A model generated the notes under the pieces. It was not told where the DNA came from. It did no database searches and saw only the letters and a list, made by a program, of their open reading frames with translations. 35,535 bases of DNA. It comes from Gymnopilus junonius. Its lineage: Eukaryota; Basidiomycota; Agaricomycetes; Agaricales; Galerinaceae. The position numbers were made by a program, and so were the translations under genes. The stretch is from the NCBI GenBank assembly GCA_015501075.1, contig JADNYJ010000332.1, positions 1-35,535 of the forward strand. Reading direction: 5' to 3'. Every line of letters begins with the position of its first letter. Position 1 is the first letter of the stretch. Positions 10,633 to 20,452 of the stretch are shown piece by piece.

Positions 10633-11571
10633 ATGTCGAATTACCAATTACTACCTGTTGACGATGGTCCTCGTCGCTTGGAAGACATAGGCTCAGATGC
10701 TAATTCCACCAACGACAAGCTCTCTTGGGCGGCCATTTTCGTGTGTGCCTTCTGCACGATTATCAACATACTTGTTACCATCAGGTCGAGTTCAGGCTCA
10801 TCTTACACGTTTCCTTCTGCCACAAGCTTCCTCACCACTCGAGGTATGACTCGACAGGATATCGACAGTCTCAGAAGGCCTTCCCAATTTATTGGACTGG
10901 ACAAAATTCATCGCAATGCAACAAGCGGGTCCACAAGCTTCGTCAATTTCCCTTTGCTTATGGCTCAAATCGATGCGCAGAGGCCATACGAGGTGACAAA
11001 ACCTAGGAAAGGAGAAGAGACGTCCATTGGGACGGTTTACCCTGAACTCGGTCAAATGATCGCGACATCGTCCGTAAGTTGGCTCAGCGCTCTACCCTTT
11101 TTACATTTGACATATTTTTCCAGATATCTACCATCCTTCAATTCAGAGCTCTTGATTACGGAATGGAGCTTTGCGAACTCAGCATCAAGACGCCTGATGA
11201 AGAACCTGTTTATCCTTTCATTCTCCCCTCCCCACCGATTCAGATTTACGCAATCCCTCAAAAAAAGCGTTTATATGCCAACTCTTTATCGTACGCCAAC
11301 CGACCTGTGCGTGGGGAGCTCATTGGAGAGCCTCGGCTACTGCGTAATGGGACTTGGAGTTACACCTTCAGGTGTTCGATGGACGAGATCTATACGTTTG
11401 AGGTAGCATGCAAGAACACTGAAACGGAGGAATGCATCTTGAGATGGACACAAGATAAAGAACACGAGTCGTTTCCTGGTGAGCGCAATGTTTGAAGGTG
11501 CTAGGAATGTCGTTATTCTAAATTACTCGTAATTTTTAGCAATTTTTGTGACACAATTCTCGACAATTTGA
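10633..11571 (+). CDS. Single-pass (type II) membrane protein, mushroom family of unknown function
   Basis: Three exons (10633-11073, 11124-11478, 11540-11571) give 275 residues. The last exon is added because the GTGAGC donor and the frame lead into a short IFVTQFSTI ending. One transmembrane helix (WAAIFVCAFCTIINILVTI, about residues 35-53) follows a short cytosolic N-terminus, giving a lumenal or extracellular C-terminal domain of about 220 residues. Recognisable segments are 'TILQFRALDYGMELCEL' and 'YTFEVACKN', with a few conserved-looking cysteines. I recognise the pattern from uncharacterised agaric proteins but know no function. The topology is the same as that of the UstYa proteins next door, so it may work in the same compartment. 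An in-frame Met at 10615 is an alternative start. Confidence 0.72.
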
Positions 11572-12305
11572 TATTCGGAATCCATTTTTCGGAGATGTGT
11601 GTCCTGACGCTCTCAAGCTCGGCACATCGGCATTTGTTTGGCACGTGACTTTCCAGAAGAACGCGACGCGTCGCGCGTGTCTAGACTCTGCACCCAACCA
11701 TCCTTGCATCATCGATTCCTCAATTACAATCTGACTACTTTCACAGCTTCATGGACTGGACCCAAACTTGCGTAAGGAGACTCCTTACGTCTTAGTAGTA
11801 CTACTAGCAGGATGATAGCTGCAACTATCTAATTTTTACGTCTTATCACGCCGCAGTTACGCCGTACGGACGTTTCCTCCCCAAAGCACAAATTCACAAT
11901 TCCATCTCAATCCTGTGGCTTACATTGGTTGGTATTGATGGATTACTACGTTGTGGGATACCCCAATTTCCGTCTTTCCCGGGAGCGCCATTCATTGTGG
12001 TTGGCGTTCAACGCCGAGAGCTTCTCTTCCAACGTATATTGCATTGTAAGCTTTGAACTATTCTAATCCCCCAAGCTAACTCTCAAGACACAGGCTGGGA
12101 TTGGACAAACCCTTGGCAAGTAAATGGGGAATGATACTCCCAGGTAAAGCTGATTCTTCCAGAATTCGTCATCCTATTTTAAGGCTGTTTACAGCTTGTC
12201 AAAATAGAACAATCTCGGAATAAAAATTGACCGTTTTATGAAGTAGGAAATATTTGAAAGGTCCTGTCATCGCAGTACTCTTTACCTGACTGTCGTCCGC
12301 CAAAA
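11572..12305. other. Spacer with an uncertain small spliced reading frame
   Basis: A 7-codon mini-exon starting at 11751 (MDWTQTC) is followed by a GTAAGG donor. The stretch at about 11857-12051 is open in two frames and can be spliced to a short end near 12095-12135 (one frame ends CWDWTNPWQ). Splice phase fits only one of the frames. It could be a small gene or 5' regulatory DNA of the UstYa gene at 12306. Not called as a CDS. Confidence 0.25.
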
Positions 12306-13056
12306 ATGACCTTTGAACGCTTCTCTTTGAAGTTCTTGTTACTATGGCTCCTCCTCATTGTGAACTGTTCGTTATCGTTGTTGACCTTGACGATGCGGCA
12401 ACGATCATGTAGTGAGTTCATTTTCCTTTAACTTGGCCATTTTGACCATTTTTTTCCAGCCTACCTCGACGACGATTACCCTATTGAAGCTCCGATTGAC
12501 CATCTGGATTGGGTGGCAATGACCATGTTCGAGGGAACGCATTTCCAGCTTAACGCTTCCGACCATGTATCCGACAAGGAATGGAGGACTATCTATTCCG
12601 GACCATATACTCTTCATCTAGGCTCCGAAAAAAGAATTTTTCTGATTGCGTACGTCAATATTCGACCTCCCCATTACCTCTGAGCTTATTTCCTTATTAG
12701 ATTGTACCATGAGACTCACTGCTTGCGGGCAATGGAGTATGTGTTCTTGCATCCGGAAAGTTCGGCTTATACGCCTCAGCATATACAGGTATGGCTTGCA
12801 CCTGATCTACCGCCCTATAAAATTATCCACGTCCTTTTTTTAGCATTGCCTTAACTATCTACGGCAGCATTTTTTATGCGTGGCTGATGACCAGTTAGAA
12901 GAAGACGATTTCTTGCATTGGGACTTGAGAACTGGCTCCGTCTATGTAGATGATAAACTCTGTCGTGGCTGGGATAGGGTCTCTACTGCGGCTTCGGATG
13001 ACCTTCGAAGATTCAGGGATCTAAGAGGGCGCGTACAACTAAACAACCTGATTTAG
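12306..13056 (+). CDS. UstYa-like (DUF3328) membrane-anchored oxidase, copy 1
   Basis: Four exons (12306-12411, 12460-12649, 12701-12788, 12844-13056) give 198 residues. An N-terminal membrane anchor (FLLLWLLLIVNCSL, about residues 10-30) is followed by YLDDDYP and the two family motifs: HETHC at 102-106 and HCLNYLRQ at 129-136, then FLCVADDQLE and CRGWDRV. Characterised UstYa proteins (ustiloxin, asperipin and cyclochlorotine pathways) are ER/Golgi oxidases that cyclise or hydroxylate natural-product precursors; the His/Cys motifs are needed for activity. All essential motif residues are present here. It converges with copy 2 (13097-13736) with a gap of only 40 bases, and the two share HIQHCLNYLRQ, so they are probably duplicates. 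The substrate is unknown. Confidence 0.9.
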
Positions 13057-13096
13057 ATCTACAAGGCCTGCTTTTCGTATTGTCTATTGTATTAAT

Positions 13097-13736
13097 TTAT
13101 TGACTTCTTGAACGATTCCGATCAAGCCACTCCTGCAAATTTCCCCTCACCGCAGCTGATACACCCATCCAGTCCCTGCAGACTTTGTTTCCGCCGTTCC
13201 GATCAGTAGCCTCCCAGGTTTCTGTGAAGTCGCCGTTTTCGAGGCTGTCGTCGGCCATGCATATAAACGACTGTCGTAAGTAATTTAAGCAATGTTGTAT
13301 ATGATGCGAATTGAGACCGCGATACTCTCCGCGGAGAAACGCTTCCTCCATAACATGTACGCAGTGTAGTTGGTGGAACAAGGCAACCTGGAATGCCCTG
13401 TCATCGTTGCCAATGTGGACCACAAACGGATGGTCGGATAGACTGGTCCACTCTAAGCGAGAAATTCTGTCTTTCAGATCCATTTGAAAGTGAGTCGTAT
13501 CCCGTAGTATGGTCATGGCCACTGTATCGAACGTTAACGCTTGCGAAAATTCAATTGGGTAGTTGTCTGTCCTGGAGAGTTGCTCTGCCCTAAAATTCAA
13601 CTTTTTGTACCGAATGACTAAGTGAGCTACGAGTACCTTCAGTGCTATATGACCATTTCCTCAGGCTGTAGAGAAGACATATAAAATTGGCGAATGAGAA
13701 TATCCAAAGGAAAGAAGGGGGTGTGGGTGGCCGCAT
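13097..13736 (-). CDS. UstYa-like (DUF3328) membrane-anchored oxidase, copy 2
   Basis: Two exons (13637-13736 and 13097-13584) give 195 residues. The first exon encodes MRPPTPPSFLWIFSFANFI, a membrane anchor, and joins in phase through the acceptor GGCAG. After the DNYPIEF segment the family motifs are intact: HQLHC at residues 104-108 and HCLNYLRQ at 131-138, followed by FICMADDSLE and CRDWMGV. Similarity to copy 1 is strongest around motif two. It converges with copy 1 and its 5' side faces the FAD-linked oxidase gene. Probable lumen-facing oxidative tailoring enzyme. A TTTAAATA element at about 13806-13813 on the minus strand may be its TATA box. Confidence 0.9.
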
Positions 13737-14130
13737 CGTCCAACTTATGAATATCTTACAGGCTGGTCGTTTACCCTTGATGAAGATAGATACAGATATT
13801 CGGAATATTTAAAGAGGGTTAAAATCTTCTCATTCAGTTCAGAAAGGCCACTCTACCTGTGTAGAGTGCTTGTCGCCACATCCTATATTCTTTGCGTTGT
13901 GATCGGACGTGGCATCATAAGGCCTGTTCGAAGAAGGCGAATTAAAATAGTACTTTTGGTCAGGGGAGATATCTTCCGCATGGCTTTCCTACTCGTTATC
14001 ATCATATGGCGCCATGAGACTCCCTCTCTAAGAGGAAGGCGGCGGTGGGTCGCCATAAGGCGGGCCTGGTTCAATGACTCGGACTGGAATTCTAATCGTT
14101 CAATTGTTGTATATCTACCATCAATGAGCA
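13737..14130. other. Intergenic region between UstYa copy 2 and the FAD oxidase
   Basis: Mirrored open frames on both strands at 13866-14173 give no recognisable protein. The region probably carries the promoter of UstYa copy 2 and the 3' UTR of the oxidase gene. Confidence 0.45.
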
Positions 14131-15665
14131 TTATTCTAGAAACAAGCGAGTAAATACGCCAGCAGGATCCCACGTTTGCTTCAGAGCTCTAAGCCTGTCT
14201 TGACGTGCTTTTCCGCTGTACATGTACTCAATCGGTCCATCCCTTGACCAATTTTGGTACGATCTGAATTCGCTGTCTTCCTGACCTCGACGCGCCAGCG
14301 AGATTACGTCCTGCTCTGCTCGAGATACAGCTTCATGAGAAGCTGGATCCGAATACCAGGAGAGGAACTCCTAAATGATGTTACTCAGCAATGCATCAAG
14401 AAATGCGACAGAAATGAATTACCGCCCATATTTCACGTCGTGATGACTAAAAGCGGTGTCTTCGCCTATTCTACCGTATCGTATGTGTTCCATTCAACAG
14501 CGTAACCGCTTGTTCTAGCATCAGGACATTCACTTGTGAGTTCGTCGTATCGAGCAATTATTGCTAGCCAGGTCTTTGATCAAGCATTTGAAGACCAGCA
14601 CCTGAGAACTGCTTAAATCCGCCCTTTATACCGAAAGCTTCTCCTGAATCGTTGACTCGAGGGTAAGGACATTCTGGCAAGTTGAAAATGGTCCAAGTGA
14701 GATGAGCGGCTCATAAAAGCGTTCGGCGTCTGCTGCCTCCCCGAAGAAAACAGGAATGATGACCAAGGTCGTCGTGAATGTCGGAGGAGGAGAAGTAATA
14801 ATACAAATCCCATGGTTGGCGCTTTGGTGTCCTCAGCTAGACTAGACAAAATTGAAATACAACCTGAGCTTTTGTAACGGGGAATACCATAACTCCTGTC
14901 CAAACGCTTCCGTTGGATGTTCCGAGGATAGAAGTAGGGTACGCCTGGAGGGTTATCTCGGTAACCACACCAAAAATTGGCCAGCCCCGCGGAGTCCATA
15001 GAGAAGATCAGGATGAGATGTAGATGAAGCGGTTACTAATTGCCCATCAGCGGTGACGAGTTTTGCGGACACAATGTTGTCCGAGGCAAAGCCCATGATA
15101 CCGGAAAATGTGCTGAGGCCTCCGCCAAGCGCCATTGGAACTACGCCAGCTGTGTTTGCTGTTCCCAAAGCTGAACGAAGTAGATAATTCGAATAGGTTT
15201 CTTTGCGGCAGAGCTTATTACTCACGAAGGCAAAGTCCATGCTCCCAAGCCACATCATTGGCCTGCTTCACAAGAACCCCACTCTGAAGTGTAACCTGGC
15301 GTAATTCAACGTTCACAGAAATATTGGTCAATAGGCGAAGGTCGAGGATAAATCCTTCTTGCCCAATTGTTGACCACAAACTATGACCACCGGAACAAGG
15401 CACGAAAGGTATCTTGTTTTCGACTGCTATTGTAATCTAACGATGTAAATGGGTCAAAGGATTTGTTCTGAGAAAGCAATGATCGTTACGGCCGTTATAA
15501 CGTCTGATTCCGTGCCAGCGAGCACTATTACTCCAGGTATTTGACGATTGATGTCGCTCCATCTCAGAAGAAGTTGTTGAAGGCTTCCTGCTGGATGTCA
15601 GTCAAGACTTTTCCTTGTGGTGAAAGCTTTCCTTGGAGTTGCTCAACAAACAACTGTAGTGCCAT
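14131..15665 (-). CDS. FAD-linked oxidase (berberine-bridge-enzyme-like, FAD_binding_4) with several one-base frame breaks
   Basis: Exons about 15490-15665, 15226-15436, 14423-15170 and 14131-14370. The FAD domain starts IPGVIVLAGTESDVITA and holds PCSGGHS, whose His is the usual covalent FAD attachment site. It continues with GFILDLRLL, GLSTFSGIMGFASDNIV and HPDLLYGLRGAG. The substrate domain has PVFFGEAADAERFYEPLI and IKGGFKQFSGAGLQ, and the end is RLRALKQTWDPAGVFTRL. The second covalent Cys of bicovalent members is absent (LGTANTAG instead). Seven frame jumps are needed, near 15566, 14974, 14856, 14806, 14686, 14576 and 14469, mostly at A/T runs, each as if one base were missing. Homology continues across all of them, so I treat it as a probable real gene with sequence errors; a very young pseudogene is the alternative. 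The exon 3-4 junction phase is not settled. It sits between UstYa copies 2 and 3. Confidence 0.75.
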
Positions 15666-16949
15666 GGCAGACGGTGGATGGAATGTTTCCGGTAGCGACT
15701 CGATAATACAACGCCGTTAAAAATTCTCGTTGCAGAGGAATGCAGTAGATCAGATGCAACAAAATTTCGGATCAAAAGAAGGCGTTGTTCCTTTCCACAT
15801 AATTTCAGGATCTGGAAAGGGCATTCGAGACTCGAATTAGGATTGGCCTGCGTCATGATTCGCTCGCCATGTAAATCGTGACTCTGTAGTTTAGAAACTC
15901 CAGGCATCACGAAACTACTGACAAGCCATTTGTGATTTTGATAGTACATTTCAAAATAAGAAGAGGCAGGTCGAAAATGAAGGTTAGATTCCCCGCAATT
16001 GATTTGCATGAAATCCTACAAGTTTGGACCGTTTTCAACATTTGATCATGAATAAACTTAGCATTCCATTTTGTATATGACGTTTACGGACATTGCAAAA
16101 GTTCGCACACTGATAGTATAGATAACTACTAGCTTCGATGAAATGCTAATATGATTCAGAATGCAAGCACATGGAATCAAGTATAAATATCTTTCATCCC
16201 GGCGCCTTGCGGTACTGCATCACTGCAATATTTCCACATGGCGAAATAAATCGCTCTGGATCGACTGTGATATGATCATATGAGCAGGGCTGTACTTTCT
16301 TCCTCCCTGAATCCCGAGGGCAGCGTCCGAGTCCGATGGATTGGATTCCGTCTTTGAAAAAGGAATGGGCGCGGGTACCGAAGTGTACCAGGCACTTAAC
16401 TTAGCTCCAGGAAAATGAATAAGAATTCTGCTGGTATGCATCTTAGTGTTAGAGGCAAGTACATCACTCCTTTACTTCCCTTGAGGCAACTTTCCGTCCA
16501 AGAGAGAATGAACATCGCTATCAAGCTTGTGAGGCTGCTATCGCCTTCACCACCTTCGCTCAAGCAATGCCTGCACCGAAGGCCAGATCGGTTGTGATCT
16601 TGGTCAGTTATTTGAAGACTTTACCTATGTTACATAAGCCAATAGTGTAATAAATTTACAGAGAACCCGGTCGAGAAGAGGGATTTTGACGTAGCAGAGA
16701 CGCGCTGCTTTGCGTAGAGTGCGCAGTGCGTTATTTTCTCATTATTCATTATTTAACGTTTTTCACACCTAATGTACTTGTACTTCTATTATTTGTAGAC
16801 TAGAAGGTATTCCCTTCATCGAGCAGTACAAATGATGGGTGTGTGAAGGGGGTTAGGTTTGGGTTATGTGAAGTAAACAGTGAAGCGAGTGCAATTACAA
16901 CTGCTGACAATCGTATCCAGTATCCTTTGTCTGTACGCTGAAGTCATTA
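15666..16949. other. Gap with coding-like patches, no settled gene
   Basis: A TATAAATAT lies at 16182-16190 on the plus strand. Downstream, patches read like protein in different frames: one at about 16320-16410 (VFEKGMGAGTEVYQALNL) and one at about 16460-16600 (EHRYQACEAAIAFTTFAQAM). The second ends at a GTCAGT donor with an acceptor at about 16660. They cannot be joined without assuming indels. A minus-strand frame at 15602-16009 overlaps the oxidase start and is not convincing. Confidence 0.3.
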
Positions 16950-17583
16950 TTATGAATTTTCCATTCTTCCTGGTCTTGATCGATACTCATCGTAATTTTC
17001 CTCTGATGCATCATAGACCTTCGTCCAATCCCGACATACAGTGTCGTATTGTTTTGATGCCTGGACTTCCCCATTCTTTATCGACTCCAATCGTGTATCC
17101 GCATGGCACATAAGTGTCTGGCGGAGGTATTAAGACACCCTCGCAGTTCCGCAGTGACTTCATGGGGTAAGGGCTTAAGATATTCCGATGATAGATTTCG
17201 AGACACTTGAGTTGGTGGAAGAGCGCGACTGTGTATGTGCGGGGAACTGACTCGTTTGGGGTCGAGATATGAACGGTGTGTCCTCCTGTGGGCATAAGTC
17301 TGGAGTAATCGAGCTTGCCAGCCTCGCTCAACTCATAGCGTGAGGTATCCGAAATGGTCATTGCTACCAAGTCGGCCGCCTCCACGTCAAATCTGAGGGT
17401 CTTTGCTATACGATCTAACGCAGTATCAAACAATAATTTGATTTTGCCTTCCAAATAGCTTACCATCTGCCTTGGTTTTGTTATGCGTCGCCGGAAGCAA
17501 GGAGGAACGCGTTGTCATAAGACTAGGATGAATCCTAATCCCAACACAGAGTAAAACACCGCTCTGTGAACAGACGTCGTCAT
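16950..17583 (-). CDS. UstYa-like (DUF3328) oxidase, copy 3, divergent motifs, with frame breaks
   Basis: The start at 17583 gives an N-terminal anchor (AVFYSVLGLGFILVL). A short exon ends at a GTAAGC donor (about 17465) and the body continues from about 17407 with TLRFDVEAADLVAMT. Motif one is FHQLKC, where the second His of HxxHC is Lys. Motif two reads GCLNYLRQTLMC, where the His before Cys is Gly. It ends CRDWTKVYDASEENYDEY, a normal UstYa terminus. Three one-base gaps must be assumed: near 17516-17523, in the G-run at 17163-17166 and near 17131. Without them the frame runs into an unrelated C-terminus. Family membership is firm from the tail and from the overall order. The changed His residues suggest altered metal binding or a helper role in a UstYa heteromer. 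Confidence 0.75.
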
Positions 17584-18151
17584 TATACTCGACACGGAGG
17601 TGATAGTACGGAGGTGGTAGTACAAATCAAAAATTGAGTAAAATATATTGCCAGAGGGTCGCTAATTTATAACTAACTGTCCACCTGACCGCCGTGTGGT
17701 GTCACCGACCGGAAACTAAAATATGCATATTCGAGCGCACTCGGCAGACGCGCACGAGTTGGCAGGCTTCTAATACAACTAACCCATCATACCAGGCAGG
17801 AGGGACATAGGCTTCATGAAATAAATATCTGAGTTGCGCTGCAGCGAAATTGAGGTTGCAACTGCCAACTGTGAGACCTGTTGATGGGCGGCTGCAGAGG
17901 TAGCATGGGAGCAAACGGAGGTCATACTGCCAATTGAGGCGCGCGCCTGGTTGACATCGAACATCTCCATCCGCCATTTCTTAGTCTTGACTCTTGTGTA
18001 AAAGCCGGGAAGGGCAACAGGTAATTTTCAGGTGCCCCAAAACGCCAACGTCTATGTAATTTTGATGCAGAAAATTCCAATCCCCGAACGAAAAACACAG
18101 ACGGTATATATGGGTTAGATTCCTAGAGAATGCCCTCTCACATTTAGAGCA
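17584..18151. other. Intergenic region
   Basis: Promoter side of UstYa copy 3 and 3' side of the MFS gene. A minus-strand open frame at 17702-17977 has no recognisable domain, signal peptide or repeated core peptide; not called. Confidence 0.4.
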
Positions 18152-20452
18152 CTACATGGATGCTTTTCCCCTTGGTTCATACGGTAGCAATAGAGCTAAG
18201 CTTCCTGCAAATATTATGAGGGCACCAGATATCCAGACAGGAACTGCTGTGTCCAGATTGGCGTAAAGTGCAATTATCGGTGCCTATCAGAATGAAAGTC
18301 AAGGACTGCAAGAGAATAGAAAAGCAACGGATTCACAATCAATCCAAAAACCCGAGTCGCTGCGGCAGTCAGTCCATTTCCAGTCCCTCTATCCTTGGCA
18401 GGAAAAATCTCTGGAGAAATGGCATAAAGAATGCCATACATAATCTTGAGCAAGAGATATCAGAAAGGCGAAACGGCGCAAAACATTCGTCGCGTACATT
18501 ACTCCAAAATGTATAGCCACAGTTCCATCCTAATAAGGCATTGGAACTTCGGGCGGTGGTCGTTGCGAAAAGGAAGGCGCCGGTGGCAGCTGCATTGAAG
18601 ACTTGTCAGAATCAACATGCCAACGATTACCCAGCTGACGAACCTGCCGATGCTGCGAGGGCTCCTCGTCGTCCAAGTTGAGGTATTTGAACTAGCCAAG
18701 TTGCTACGAAAGCGGAAGGAACGCCAATTACCTGAGAATGAACGTCTGATTTCACTGTTAGAAGTGAATATCTGCGAAATTCATGACAATCTTACATTAC
18801 GATAAGTATGTTCAGTGAGGAGTCCCCAAAGTGAGCCCCACGACTTGCGAGTCTTAACGGAGAATCCAGTTTAGGCTGGAATTGAAATGAATGGTTGGAT
18901 ACGTACAGGAAGGGTAAGAAGTTGTTGTAGAGCGTTGACGCTAGTCCGATAAGACCTAGAAAACACCGTTAGAATGTGGCATTACTGTTGGGTTAGATAG
19001 GAACGTGCCCCAGATTGATACCAAGAGACTCGTTGAAAATGCAATCTTCCGCGTTCTGAACAGAGCCTTAATGTGTTGAATCTGAAATAGGAAGTTCGAC
19101 TTAAAGACCACCGTGCTGCTTCTCACCACCTTCTTGGCCATATATTGAGCCAAGGGAAGTCAGCTGATCGACAGTTAACGAAGAGGTCTTTCCGTTGTAC
19201 TGAGCAACTTTATGAATGACAGCGACTGCTTCTTCGTCCCTTCCCTTACCGATAAGGTACCTAGGGCTCTCAAGAAGTTTAAAAAGGAAGAAACGGGCTC
19301 CCCATAATAGGAGAGTGATACCCCCCAGCATGAAGAGAAGGTACCTCCATCCCATATTGTCTTTCCGTTGACAGGTTGAAGAATCAAAGGAGCACGAGAA
19401 ATTGGCGATGAGGGGCCAAGCGAGCTGAAGCATAATACAATTAGTTCAACAAGCTGAAAATTGCCGTCAAGACAAACCAAGTTGACAAGGAGCTGGCCAA
19501 GACACCAAAAGACGGACATAAACGTCAGGAAGTACTGATGAGAGGCCGGGACAAGATCTATGTCGAATTACCTCAAACCTGAAAGCTAAAGCGAAAAGCG
19601 GGAAACTCACCGAGGAATACGGCAGAGTCTATGGGCAGATTTCCTAGGAGAATTCAGTCGTTAAACTCTTGTGAAAGTTGAGGCACCTTACCTCCAACCC
19701 CGACGCCCATCACTGCTAATAGAGAGGCAAGCGTTATCAAGTTCGGCGAGCCACCAGCGGCTAGACCAAACGCTCCGGCGAGGAACAAAGTTATATTGAA
19801 ACACCATCTGTTCTTGCCAAAGCATATTAACCGGCGATTAATCTCAGAGCGACAGGCAAAATTCCCGAACCTTCTGCCCCAGATGTCGCACCCGAGGCCC
19901 CAAAAGATAGCACCAACGAGAAGGCCTGTGTTTGCAGCAAGGCTAAGGAATGGTGGGTTGAAGTTAAATTCGTCCACCACAGGAGTTAGGATAAGCCCTG
20001 TGATGAGCTAAGAGAGTGATGTATTGTGCATGAGATGATCATGGTGGCCTCCATAAAAAGAAGAAGACTTACTGGCCACACGCTGTCGCTGCAGGAGAGT
20101 GAGTAAGAGTCAGTAGATTCTGGATGAACACTTACGCGAACCATCCAAACCCTGCGACGATAAATAGCCAGTACTAAAGAAATGCAATTTTTGTCAATGC
20201 AAAATAATCCGCAACCATAGATTAACATACCTGATATTTACCCATACCCAGTTCCTGAATCGCGCGGTTCAGAACCAAAGTCTTCTCATAATATACAGGG
20301 TCTAATTCTCCATCTTCATACAAGTGTGAGGGCGAAGGAGAGAGCGAATCGGCCTTGGATACTTTCTCTACATCTCGAGGAGACTTTTCGTCGTCGTGCT
20401 TATCATTCGCAAAGGCTTGTTGCTGGGTAAAGGTCGTGTCATCGTTGGTCAT
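18152..20452 (-). CDS. MFS transporter, sugar-porter/SVOP-like
   Basis: About twelve exons, read on the minus strand, start MTNDDTTFTQQQAF. The hydrophilic N-terminus leads into LNRAIQELGMGKYQYWLFIVAGFGWFADSVWP. MFS signatures follow: WGLGCDIWGRR (loop 2-3 motif), GVGVGGNLPIDSAVF, FKLLESPRYLIGKGRDEEAV (the PESPRYL-type loop), and PEIFPAKDRGTGNGLTAAATRV near the end. The last span runs WISGALIIFAGSLALLLPY, then EPRGKASM. Length and loops suggest a complete 12-helix transporter. Two one-base gaps must be assumed, near 18801-18812 and 19116-19127. The intron 18956-19008 has a GC donor instead of GT. A plasma-membrane role moving a small organic acid, sugar or secondary metabolite is plausible. 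Its place beside the UstYa and FAD oxidases suggests product export or precursor import. Confidence 0.85.

Noticed and set aside
13866..14173. Nearly 100-codon open frames on both strands
   Set aside because: They overlap each other and the oxidase 3' end; the Arg-rich product on the plus strand looks like non-coding readthrough.
14131..15665. Calling the FAD oxidase a pseudogene outright
   Set aside because: All breaks are single-base, mostly at homopolymers, with key residues intact, and neighbouring conserved genes show the same kind of break.
15602..16009. Minus-strand 135-codon frame at the start of the FAD oxidase
   Set aside because: The oxidase N-terminus (MALQLFVEQLQGKLSPQGK) lies in another frame over its end, and its product has no recognisable feature.
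17702..17977. Minus-strand frames considered as a RiPP precursor for the UstYa enzymes
   Set aside because: No signal peptide, no Lys-Arg-spaced repeated core, two competing frames.
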